15,089 nt of DNA from NCBI GenBank assembly GCA_041855385.1, contig JBHAEC010000022.1, forward strand, positions 1-15,089, written 5' to 3'. Positions 1 through 6,873 of this stretch are shown one piece after another. A model generated the notes under the pieces. It was given only the letters and a program-made list of their open reading frames with translations. It did not search any database and was not told where the DNA came from. The stretch is from JBHAEC01 sp041855385 (GTDB taxonomy: Bacteria; Bacillota; Negativicutes; Veillonellales; Veillonellaceae). Position 1 is the stretch's first letter. Every line of letters begins with the position of its first letter. Made by a program: the position numbers and the translations under genes.

Positions 1-1921
1 CTTTAATAGTGCCTGTGATTACATCTACCGAAGGGCGTTGCGTTGCCAATACCAAATGCAGACCTGCGGCTCTTGCCATCTGTGCCAGACGACAAATAGA
101 ATCCTCTACATCTACCGGAGAAACCATCATTAAATCTGCCAACTCGTCAATGATGATAACTACCAATGGCATAGATGCATTGGGATACAGTTCATTATAT
201 CGAGTAATATCTCTAACATTGGATGCAGCAAAAGTACGATAACGAGCTTCCATCTCTTTAACCGCCCACCGAAGCACGGCTGCCGCTTTTTTAGTATCCG
301 TCACAACAGGCGCCATAAGATGAGGAATGCCGTTATAGTTTGACAACTCTACCATCTTAGGATCTATGAGAATAAGTTTTACATCTTCCGGCTTCCGGCT
401 AAACAAAATGCTGGATATCAAGGTGTTAATACACACCGATTTGCCAGATCCTGTGGAGCCTGCTACAAGAAGATGAGGCATCTTTGCCAAATCCGTTATG
501 ATGGGTTTTCCCGCAATATCTTTTCCCAAGCCTACGGGAATACCACCCTTTGCCTTCAAAAAATCATCGCTGTCAAGAACATCGCGCAAATGAACAGCCG
601 CAATACTCTTATTTGGCACTTCAATACCGATAGCTGCTTTCCCCGGAATAGGAGCCTCCATTCGAATGTCCGTTGCGGCAAGTTTTAATGCAATATCATC
701 GGTAAGATTAACAATTTTATTTACTTTTACGCCTGCTGCCGGCTCCAATTCATATCTGGTTACAGCCGGTCCTTGAGTAGCATTTATTATGCGAGCGGAA
801 ACGCCAAAACTCTTTAACGTTTCTTCTAACAGCTGCGCTTTCTCCGCCACTTCTCCGCCCAACCCGGATGATTTTGGACTTTTAGACAAAATAGTCAGCG
901 GAGGATAACGATAAGGTCTTTCTATTCTTCTGGGCTTTACCGTACCATCTCCCAAAGAAACGGAAACAGCCGCCGTATCCGTAGACGTTCCCTCAAAAGT
1001 CGGAATGTCGGCTATAACAGTGCTATTATTTTCCGCTCCCATACCCACCGTACTTTCCAACTCACTGGATTCTTCCCGTTTTTCGGGTGCCAGGCGCTCA
1101 TTTTGATATTTTTCCGCCGCAGCCAAAGCCTGCCAACTCTCTACTGCATCTTCTCTCCCCAAATAAACATCATCTTCTTCCTCCTCGGGAAAAAAGGAAA
1201 TTTCTTCCTGCTCACCCATATTGTTTCTGCTTATATTTATCGGATAGCGAGGATCTTTTTCCTGATTATATATGCCTTTTCTTTCTTGTTGTTGCTCTTT
1301 CCAATCGGAAAACTGCTCCTTTGCCCGCGTAAAAGTTTCTCCTGCTTTATCTTTGGCTTTATCAACAACGGGCACCGCTTTTTCTTTCGCCTTATACAAA
1401 CCGGACCGCAAGGACCAACGGGTAATCGTGATAAAGCATATAATGGCCAGTCCCGCCACTGCAACAATAGACCAGGTATTTCCTAAAAGTGCGCGAAGCA
1501 GACCGGCAAACATCCCTCCGACTACACCGCCTTGATTATTCAAATACATAGTCATTAATTCATGTCCGTCCGGAACCCTCCACAGGGGAACGAGTGTCAA
1601 TAAGGAAAGAAAGAAAATCGTCATCACAAAGCCACGCTTAGTAACAGACACACCCTCATCATAATATAAATACATCCACCCCAGATATAAGAGGGCAAGA
1701 CACGGAACAAATGCGCCAATTCCGAAACCGTAGGTAAATATAGCCGCCATAAACGCACCCACATTACCCACTTCAAATCCCCAAATTCCGGCTAACAGAA
1801 AGATCGCTAAAAGGATAAAAATAATGCCCACTATTTCATTTCTAAGTGAAAATCCGGTGCCGGTATGTTTGCTATTTGTTTTTCTCCCTCTTTTCTGTGT
1901 TGTTCTTCTTGTGTTCACCAT
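1..1921 (-). CDS. ftsK: DNA translocase FtsK/SpoIIIE, C-terminus cut off by window edge
   Basis: FtsK is a membrane-anchored, ATP-driven DNA pump that clears chromosomal DNA from the division septum. The reading frame is open from 1921 to base 1, giving 640 codons. Hydrophobic segments near residues 30-47, 55-87, 97-114 and 131-168 form the membrane anchor. A charged linker with an acidic run follows (about 170-335), then the alpha domain (about 336-460). The motor carries Walker A GSTGSGKS at 488-495 and Walker B VVIIIDE with Asp592 and Glu593. The segment RLAQMARAAG followed by LATQRPSVDVITG near the edge is typical of the family. The rest of the motor and the DNA-reading gamma domain lie outside the window. 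Shine-Dalgarno AAGGAG (1930-1925) is 3 bases before the ATG and 6 before the next codon, GTG (1918-1916), so GTG may be the true start. The gene follows rarA by about 150 bases with no terminator between them. Confidence 0.95.
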   Translation of the reverse strand, partial: MVNTRRTTQKRGRKTNSKHTGTGFSLRNEIVGIIFILLAIFLLAGIWGFEVGNVGAFMAAIFTYGFGIGAFVPCLALLYLGWMYLYYDEGVSVTKRGFVMTIFFLSLLTLVPLWRVPDGHELMTMYLNNQGGVVGGMFAGLLRALLGNTWSIVAVAGLAIICFITITRWSLRSGLYKAKEKAVPVVDKAKDKAGETFTRAKEQFSDWKEQQQERKGIYNQEKDPRYPINISRNNMGEQEEISFFPEEEEDDVYLGREDAVESWQALAAAEKYQNERLAPEKREESSELESTVGMGAENNSTVIADIPTFEGTSTDTAAVSVSLGDGTVKPRRIERPYRYPPLTILSKSPKSSGLGGEVAEKAQLLEETLKSFGVSARIINATQGPAVTRYELEPAAGVKVNKIVNLTDDIALKLAATDIRMEAPIPGKAAIGIEVPNKSIAAVHLRDVLDSDDFLKAKGGIPVGLGKDIAGKPIITDLAKMPHLLVAGSTGSGKSVCINTLISSILFSRKPEDVKLILIDPKMVELSNYNGIPHLMAPVVTDTKKAAAVLRWAVKEMEARYRTFAASNVRDITRYNELYPNASMPLVVIIIDELADLMMVSPVDVEDSICRLAQMARAAGLHLVLATQRPSVDVITGTIK

Positions 1922-2055
1922 ATTCTCCTTATACTGTACCGGCAATTTCTCTCCGGCATAGATACATTCCTTCCTATCTTACGAGCATTTACACTTACAT
2001 ATTACCTAAAACAAAGATTATTAAATCATTAGTTTATCGGTTATCATATCATTTT

Positions 2056-2064
2056 ATTATAGCA
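2056..2064 (-). promoter_or_regulatory. Candidate extended -10 promoter for ftsK
   Basis: TGCTATAAT reads on the minus strand from 2064 to 2056, a perfect TATAAT with the TGn extension. It lies just after the rarA stop codon and about 135 bases before the ftsK start. No good -35 hexamer is visible 17 bases upstream (AAGAAA). The remaining AT-rich leader (2055-1931) holds a direct repeat of TGCCGG but no convincing hairpin, terminator or riboswitch. This is a sequence match only. Confidence 0.45.
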
Positions 2065-2072
2065 TATTTCCC

Positions 2073-3380
2073 TTATTTTTTCTTCTCTCCCATGCGTTCT
2101 AACCACTCTTTTGCCAGGTGTTTCTCACAGCCGTGAGAAAGAGGACGGTAATATACATGGTCTATTATCTTATCCGGCATATACTGTTGCTTCACATATG
2201 CTTGAGGATAGTCGTGAGCATACAAATAATCATTTGTTCGCCCCAGTTCATTCGCACCTTTATAGCCTCCATCACGCAAGTGAGGCGGGACAGGTCCGCA
2301 ATCCTTTGTACGAACTTCATTAAGGGCCGCATCTATACCAAGATATGCGCTATTGCTCTTTGGTGCAAGAGCTACATATACGGCCGCTTCCCCTAAAATA
2401 ATACGCGCTTCCGGAAACCCTACAACATGTACGGCCTGCGCGGCCGCAGTTGCTAAGACCAGAGCTTGCGGATCTGCCAAGCCTACATCTTCCGCCGCAC
2501 AAATTATAATACGCCTCGCTATAAATGAAGGATCTTCTCCCGCATCGATCATCCTTGCCAAATAATGCAAAGCAGCCTGTGGATCGGAGCCTCTCATGCT
2601 TTTAATAAAGGCTGAAATTGTGTCATAATGACTATTCCCTTTCTTATCATAAGTTTGGATACGCCGTCCCGCCACTTTTTCGATTACATCTGCAGTAATC
2701 TCTTCTCCGTCGTTTACCATTGCGGCAGCCTGTTCCAAAAGGTTTAAGGCCATTCGTGCATCACCGCCACTAAACCGCCCCATATCTAACAATATCTGCT
2801 TATCCGCCGTAATGCGGCGCCCTCCAAGCCCGCGCTCTACATTAGTAAGTGCCTGTTGCAATATAGAGGCTATTGCAGTCTCATCCAAGGAGGACAGTAC
2901 CAATAATCGCATACGCGACAATAGGGGCCGGTTAATCTCAAAAAAAGGATTTTCCGTAGTCGCACCGATTAAAACGACACTTCCTTCTTCAACAAAGGGT
3001 AGGAGCACATCCTGTTGCCCCTTATTAAAGCGATGAATTTCATCCAAAAACAAAATAGTCCGCTCTTGAAACGATAGAACAGCTTTTTTAGCTTCCTCCA
3101 TTGCCTTTCTAAGTTCCGAAATCCCTATATTAGTTGCGTTAAGGGTTACAAAACGACTCTTCGTAACATGTGCAATTACTTGCGCCAAGGTAGTCTTTCC
3201 TGTTCCCGATGGGCCGTACAATAATAAGGACGGAATGGTGTCCGCCTCAATCATTTTGCGCAGAAAAGTTCCTTTCCCCACCACCGCTTCCTGTCCATAA
3301 AATTCATCCAGTCCGGTAGGTCTCATGCGAACAGCAAGGGGTTCAAATTTCTTCTTCTCTACTTCAAATAAGCTTTCCAC
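2073..3380 (-). CDS. rarA: RarA/MgsA replication-associated AAA+ ATPase
   Basis: RarA is a clamp-loader-like AAA+ ATPase that acts at stalled replication forks and in recombination; its exact role is not settled. Counting from the GTG start (435 residues), the N-terminus has the family segment PLAVRMRPT with DEFYGQ. Walker A GPSGTGKT is at 56-63, Walker B LFLDEIH has Asp113 and Glu114, sensor 1 GATTEN is at 139-144, and LLSRMR supplies a likely arginine finger near 156. The C-terminal third matches the MgsA tetramerisation region, including DPQAALHYLARM and a closing block rich in Tyr and His. The frame stays open to an ATG at 3404, but that codon has no Shine-Dalgarno. GTG at 3380 has AAGGAG seven bases upstream, so I prefer it. 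The gene begins about 40 bases after the 6S RNA terminator with no clear promoter, so some expression may come from read-through. Bacillus subtilis also has 6S RNA, aspS and rarA close together. Confidence 0.95.
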   Translation of the reverse strand: MESLFEVEKKKFEPLAVRMRPTGLDEFYGQEAVVGKGTFLRKMIEADTIPSLLLYGPSGTGKTTLAQVIAHVTKSRFVTLNATNIGISELRKAMEEAKKAVLSFQERTILFLDEIHRFNKGQQDVLLPFVEEGSVVLIGATTENPFFEINRPLLSRMRLLVLSSLDETAIASILQQALTNVERGLGGRRITADKQILLDMGRFSGGDARMALNLLEQAAAMVNDGEEITADVIEKVAGRRIQTYDKKGNSHYDTISAFIKSMRGSDPQAALHYLARMIDAGEDPSFIARRIIICAAEDVGLADPQALVLATAAAQAVHVVGFPEARIILGEAAVYVALAPKSNSAYLGIDAALNEVRTKDCGPVPPHLRDGGYKGANELGRTNDYLYAHDYPQAYVKQQYMPDKIIDHVYYRPLSHGCEKHLAKEWLERMGEKKK

Positions 3381-3387
3381 AATCCTT

Positions 3388-3393
3388 CTCCTT
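3388..3393 (-). promoter_or_regulatory. Ribosome binding site that sets the rarA start
   Basis: AAGGAG on the minus strand lies 7 bases upstream of GTG at 3380. It falls inside the longer open frame starting at ATG 3404, which lacks such a site. This supports the shorter 435-residue RarA, whose N-terminus also fits the family better. Confidence 0.65.
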
Positions 3394-3420
3394 ATGTTAA
3401 TCATCTATCCGTATACCATC

Positions 3421-3442
3421 AAAAAAAGCCGCCCACGGCGGC
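3421..3442 (-). terminator. Intrinsic terminator after 6S RNA
   Basis: On the minus strand GCCGCC (3442-3437), loop GTG and GGCGGC (3433-3428) form a 6-bp all-GC hairpin, followed at once by seven T (3427-3421). It lies directly downstream of the 6S RNA closing stem and would end that transcript about 40 bases before rarA. Confidence 0.85.
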
Positions 3443-3450
3443 CATAATAT

Positions 3451-3628
3451 AAAAGCCCCACCATGCCGCTAAAATACCGCCTTTTGATCCTGCAACGGCA
3501 GGTGGGTCTCCTCCTCATTACTTTACTGTCCTCTACAGGCGTAGCGCCATAACGAGAGTCCGGAGTCCCCTAGTTAAAGTGTTGGCTCAAAAATAGCGAT
3601 ATCTCCGCGCACACAGCAGGGATACTTC
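3451..3628 (-). ncRNA. ssrS: 6S RNA (RNA polymerase regulator)
   Basis: 6S RNA mimics an open promoter and binds housekeeping RNA polymerase, dampening transcription in stationary phase. The RNA has the conserved GAGCC (3588-3584) and GGCGCT (3548-3543) blocks known from 6S RNAs. The ends pair as expected for a closing stem: CCCTGCTGTGT (3621-3611) with GCATGGTGGGG (3466-3456 region) gives about 11 pairs with several G-U, and ATATCGC (3602-3596) pairs with GCGGTAT (3480-3474). A terminal hairpin GGCG-CTA-CGCC sits at 3548-3538. On the 3' side, CCTGC-CGTT-GCAGG makes a small hairpin near the central bubble. The position between aspS and rarA matches the 6S-1 gene of Bacillus subtilis. A promoter and a terminator flank it. 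The ends are approximate: the primary transcript probably runs from about 3628 to 3421. The pairing was worked out by eye. Confidence 0.88.
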
Positions 3629-3632
3629 TACA

Positions 3633-3664
3633 AGTATAATACCAAAAAAAGCACTTATCTGCAA
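3633..3664 (-). promoter_or_regulatory. Promoter of the 6S RNA gene
   Basis: On the minus strand a -35-like TTGCAG (3664-3659) is 17 bases from TATTAT (3641-3636, 5 of 6 match to TATAAT). The overlapping TATACT (3638-3633) is an alternative -10. Either predicts a start within a few bases of 3628, at the 5' end of the 6S closing stem. The -35 element lies in the 3' arm of the aspS terminator hairpin, and the spacer contains its T-run. Confidence 0.6.
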
Positions 3665-3690
3665 GGGTTTGCCCCTAGCAAATAAGTGCT
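3644..3690 (-). terminator. Intrinsic terminator of the recJ-aspS transcription unit
   Basis: On the minus strand AGCACTTATTTGC (3690-3678) pairs with GCAGATAAGTGCT (3662-3650) through 13 positions, one of them G-U. The loop is 15 bases and seven T follow (3650-3644). It starts 77 bases after the aspS stop. I see nothing functional between 3767 and 3691 apart from purine-rich sequence. The opposite strand lacks a T-run, so termination is for the minus strand only. Confidence 0.9.
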
Positions 3691-3767
3691 TCTCATGCAT
3701 TTTACCTTACTCCCTCTCACGGCAAGGACGGAGATTCTCCTCTCCCTTTATTCTTCAGCGCCCATGA

Positions 3768-5564
3768 CTATACAAGTTTTTCAGAGGCAAGATTCAGCTT
3801 TATATGTAAATCCTTAAGCTGTCTCGGAGCCACAGTGCTGGGAGCTTGGCACATTTGATCCGTTGCACTTTGAGTTTTAGGGAAAGCAATGACATCACGA
3901 ATAGAATTTCTCTTAGCCATGAGCATAACCAAACGGTCCAATCCAAAGGCAAGACCTCCATGCGGAGGAGCTCCATATTGGAAAGCATCCAACATAAAGC
4001 CGAATTTTGCTCGGCATTCTTCTTCCGTTAATCCGATGGCGGCAAAAACTTTTTCCTGCACATCCGCTTGATAAATACGCAAGCTACCACCACCGATTTC
4101 CACTCCATTCAGTACCATATCATAGGCAACAGCCTTTACTGAGCCCGGATCACTTTCCAGTTTCGGCAGATCTTCTTCTTTCGGAGTGGTAAACGGATGA
4201 TGCATCGCTACATAACGTTTTTCCTCTTCATCATATTCAAACATAGGGAAGTCTGTTACCCAGGTGAACGCCAATTGATTTTCATCAATCAGATTACGAC
4301 GCCGAGCCATTTCAAGGCGTAATTCACCTAAAGCCTTCGCTACCACCGCCGGTTTATCGGCAATCATAAGCACCAAATCTCCCGGTTTTGCCTCACAACA
4401 TTCGCCAATCTGACGAATTGTATCCTCTCCCAAGAATTTCATAATCTGAGACTTAATAGTTCCGTCCTCATTAAAACATGCCCACGCCAGGCCTTTTGCT
4501 CCATATCGGCCCACATATTCCACCAAATCGTCCAACTCACGGCGAGGAATATCCACATAGGAAGGAACAACAATTCCCTTTACTACACCGCCCGCATCGA
4601 TAACGGAGCGGAACACTTTAAACTCGGTTTCTTTCACTAAATCCGTTACATTTTTAAACTCCATGCCAAATCTTAAATCGGGTTTGTCCGATCCGTACTT
4701 GTCCATCGCTTCATCCCAGGTAATGCGCGGCATGGGAAGAGAGATTTCCTGATTCAGTACGGTAGAGAAAATATAAGCCATCATATTTTCGGTGAGATGT
4801 AAGATAAATTCCTGATCCACGAAACTCATTTCCATGTCAAGTTGCGTAAATTCCGGCTGACGGTCTGCACGCAAGTCTTCATCACGGAAGCAACGTGCAA
4901 TTTGGAAATATCTCTCATAGCCGGCTACCATCAAAATCTGTTTAAAAATTTGCGGGGATTGCGGCAAAGCATAGAAACTTCCGGGGTTTACGCGGGAAGG
5001 AACCAAATAGTCGCGTGCTCCCTCCGGCGTACTCTTCGTCAACATTGGCGTTTCGATTTCAAGGAATTGGTGCTTGTCAAGAAAATCACGCATTGCTTTC
5101 GTTACGCGATGACGCATAATAAGATTACGCTGCATCTCGGGACGGCGCAAATCCAAATAACGGTATTTAAGGCGAATATTTTCGTCTACATCAATATCAT
5201 CCTGAATATAAAAGGGTGGCGTTTTTGCGGCATTAAGCACACGCATTTCTTTGCAATATACTTCATATTCTCCCGTAGGCATATTGGGATTAATCGTATC
5301 CGCATCTCTCTTTTCAACATTCCCTCTCACGCAGAGCACGTATTCGTTTCGTACGCCCTCCGCCTTGAGGAACGATTCCTTATCGTGATCCACAGATGCA
5401 ACTACCTGTACCACTCCCGACCGATCACGCAAATCAATAAAAATAAGCCCTCCGTGGTCGCGACGCCGTTCTACCCAGCCGCATAACACGACCTCCTGTC
5501 CTACCTGTTCCGATCCTATCATCCCACAACCGCATGTGCGCTGTAGCCCTTGCATTGTTTCCAT
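3768..5564 (-). CDS. aspS: Aspartyl-tRNA synthetase (bacterial type)
   Basis: AspRS charges tRNA-Asp with aspartate in the cytoplasm. It is a class II enzyme of the bacterial type, with an N-terminal OB-fold anticodon domain (about 20-120), catalytic core and inserted GAD domain (about 290-420). Counting from ATG 5564 (598 residues), motif 2 FQIARCFRDEDLR lies at 220-232 and motif 3 GGLAFGLDRL starts at 536. The N-terminal motif RRRDHGG has His37, the residue type linked in the Pseudomonas enzyme to relaxed tRNA choice (tRNA-Asn also charged with Asp). That reading is an inference. In-frame ATGs occur at 5573, 5564 and 5555. AAAGGA (5578-5573) abuts the first and sits 8 bases from the second, so I chose 5564; 5555 is also possible. 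The gene is last in the long unit, about 33 bases after hisS, and is followed by a strong terminator. No T-box leader is visible before it. Confidence 0.97.
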   Translation of the reverse strand: METMQGLQRTCGCGMIGSEQVGQEVVLCGWVERRRDHGGLIFIDLRDRSGVVQVVASVDHDKESFLKAEGVRNEYVLCVRGNVEKRDADTINPNMPTGEYEVYCKEMRVLNAAKTPPFYIQDDIDVDENIRLKYRYLDLRRPEMQRNLIMRHRVTKAMRDFLDKHQFLEIETPMLTKSTPEGARDYLVPSRVNPGSFYALPQSPQIFKQILMVAGYERYFQIARCFRDEDLRADRQPEFTQLDMEMSFVDQEFILHLTENMMAYIFSTVLNQEISLPMPRITWDEAMDKYGSDKPDLRFGMEFKNVTDLVKETEFKVFRSVIDAGGVVKGIVVPSYVDIPRRELDDLVEYVGRYGAKGLAWACFNEDGTIKSQIMKFLGEDTIRQIGECCEAKPGDLVLMIADKPAVVAKALGELRLEMARRRNLIDENQLAFTWVTDFPMFEYDEEEKRYVAMHHPFTTPKEEDLPKLESDPGSVKAVAYDMVLNGVEIGGGSLRIYQADVQEKVFAAIGLTEEECRAKFGFMLDAFQYGAPPHGGLAFGLDRLVMLMAKRNSIRDVIAFPKTQSATDQMCQAPSTVAPRQLKDLHIKLNLASEKLV

Positions 5565-5597
5565 CCTTGTCATCCTTTCAGCTCATTTATTTTTATC

Positions 5598-6872
5598 TCA
5601 CATCTGAGGCGTAAGTTTTCTTTTAATTTCTGCTACTACTTCTTCAAGGGATATTTCTTCCTGCTCCGCCGTTTCCATATTGCGTACTATCGCTATATGA
5701 CGATGTAATTCGTCATCTCCCAGTATAATAACATATTTCGCATGAATACGGTTAGCATATTTCATTTGACTCTTCATGCTCTTGCCTTGCCCATCCATTT
5801 CGGCATAACAACCCAATTGCCTTAGCTGTTGCACTAAAGAAAATCCCTTTTTTGTAGCCGCTTCACCCAAAGTTAGGACAAATACACCATCATCTCTTTT
5901 TCTTTTGGGAATCAGATCTTGATTTTCCAGGGCCAAAAGCACCCGCTCAAGGCCGATAGCGAATCCAATCCCCGGTGTCGGCGGTCCATCTAATTCCTCT
6001 ACTAACCCATCATAACGGCCACCACCGCCCAGAGCACTTTGGGCTCCCAAAGGAGGATACTGAATTTCAAAAGCTGTCTTCGTATAGTAATCCAATCCTC
6101 TTACGAGACGAGGATTGACCGTAAACTTTATGTCAGCTGCCTTTAGAAAGGACTGTACTTGCTCAAAATGAATATGGCACTCTTCGCAAAGATGTTCATG
6201 TATTTCCGGAGCTCCCGCAAAAACATCTTTTTTGCTGTCTATTTTACAATCCAATAAGCGCATGGGATTCTTGTAAAGTCGGCTTACGCAGTCATCACAG
6301 AGTTCTTCTTTTTTCCCTTCAAAAAAGTCAATCAGTTTCTCTCTGTATTGCGGTCTGCATTTAGGGCAGCCTACACTATTAATCTCAAGATGTAAATCCT
6401 TCAGTCCTAATTCATTAAAAAATTGCATTGCCATAGCAATAACTTCGCTATCACTCACAGAAGCATCCGTTCCCAGTACCTCTACACCAAACTGGTGAAA
6501 TTGGCGATATCGTCCTGCCTGTGGTCTGTCATGCCTAAACATGGGCCCCACATAAAACCATTTTGTAACCGGCTCCCATCCGTATACTTTATTCTCCAAA
6601 TAGGCGCGCACAGCCGAAGCTGTATTTTCCGGTCGCAATGTATAACTTTGTTTTCCCTCCGCTGTCGTGAACGTATACATCTCTTTCTGCACCACATCTG
6701 TTGTTTCCCCTATGCCGCGAAGAAATAGCCTCGTTTCTTCAAAGATAGGAGTCCGTACTTCACCGAAGCCGTAGTTGCTACAAATCTTCCTGATTTTTGT
6801 TTCTATATATTCCCACTGTGAGGATGTTTCAGGCAAAAAATCCTGTGTACCTCGCGGTTTTTTTATAGCCAT
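5598..6872 (-). CDS. hisS: Histidyl-tRNA synthetase
   Basis: HisRS attaches histidine to tRNA-His and is a dimeric class II enzyme of the cytoplasm. Counting from ATG 6872 (424 residues), the N-terminus KKPRGTQDFLP is the family signature. Motif 2 WFYVGPMFRHDRPQAGRYRQ is at 105-124, the histidine-specific LVRGLDYYTKTAFE at 256-269, and motif 3 region GIGFAIGLERVLLAL at 301-315. An inserted segment carries Cys169, 172, 192, 195, 209, 229 and 232 in CxxC pairs, a cysteine-rich insertion I recall from Firmicute HisRS proteins that may bind zinc. The C-terminal 100 residues are the anticodon-binding domain. The frame extends to a TTG at 6899 inside hemZ. I reject that start because ATG 6872 lies one base after the hemZ stop, has GGAG about 10 bases upstream, and starts at the conserved N-terminus. 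The usual hisS-aspS pairing is kept. Confidence 0.97.
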   Translation of the reverse strand: MAIKKPRGTQDFLPETSSQWEYIETKIRKICSNYGFGEVRTPIFEETRLFLRGIGETTDVVQKEMYTFTTAEGKQSYTLRPENTASAVRAYLENKVYGWEPVTKWFYVGPMFRHDRPQAGRYRQFHQFGVEVLGTDASVSDSEVIAMAMQFFNELGLKDLHLEINSVGCPKCRPQYREKLIDFFEGKKEELCDDCVSRLYKNPMRLLDCKIDSKKDVFAGAPEIHEHLCEECHIHFEQVQSFLKAADIKFTVNPRLVRGLDYYTKTAFEIQYPPLGAQSALGGGGRYDGLVEELDGPPTPGIGFAIGLERVLLALENQDLIPKRKRDDGVFVLTLGEAATKKGFSLVQQLRQLGCYAEMDGQGKSMKSQMKYANRIHAKYVIILGDDELHRHIAIVRNMETAEQEEISLEEVVAEIKRKLTPQM

Positions 6873-6873
6873 T

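Noticed and set aside
1985..2055. GATAA/TGATA-like hexamers in the ftsK leader that resemble pieces of a Fur box
   Set aside because: They lack the inverted symmetry of the 19-bp Fur consensus and are expected by chance in such AT-rich DNA.
1846..2136. A 96-codon plus-strand open frame spanning the ftsK-rarA gap
   Set aside because: Its low-complexity hydrophobic sequence comes from the AT-rich leader and from antisense ftsK and rarA. It has no convincing ribosome site, and every supported gene runs the other way.
4842..5486. A 214-codon open frame on the plus strand, antisense to aspS
   Set aside because: It lies wholly inside well-conserved aspS, has no recognisable motif and no ribosome site I can support. 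It is a shadow of the coding frame.
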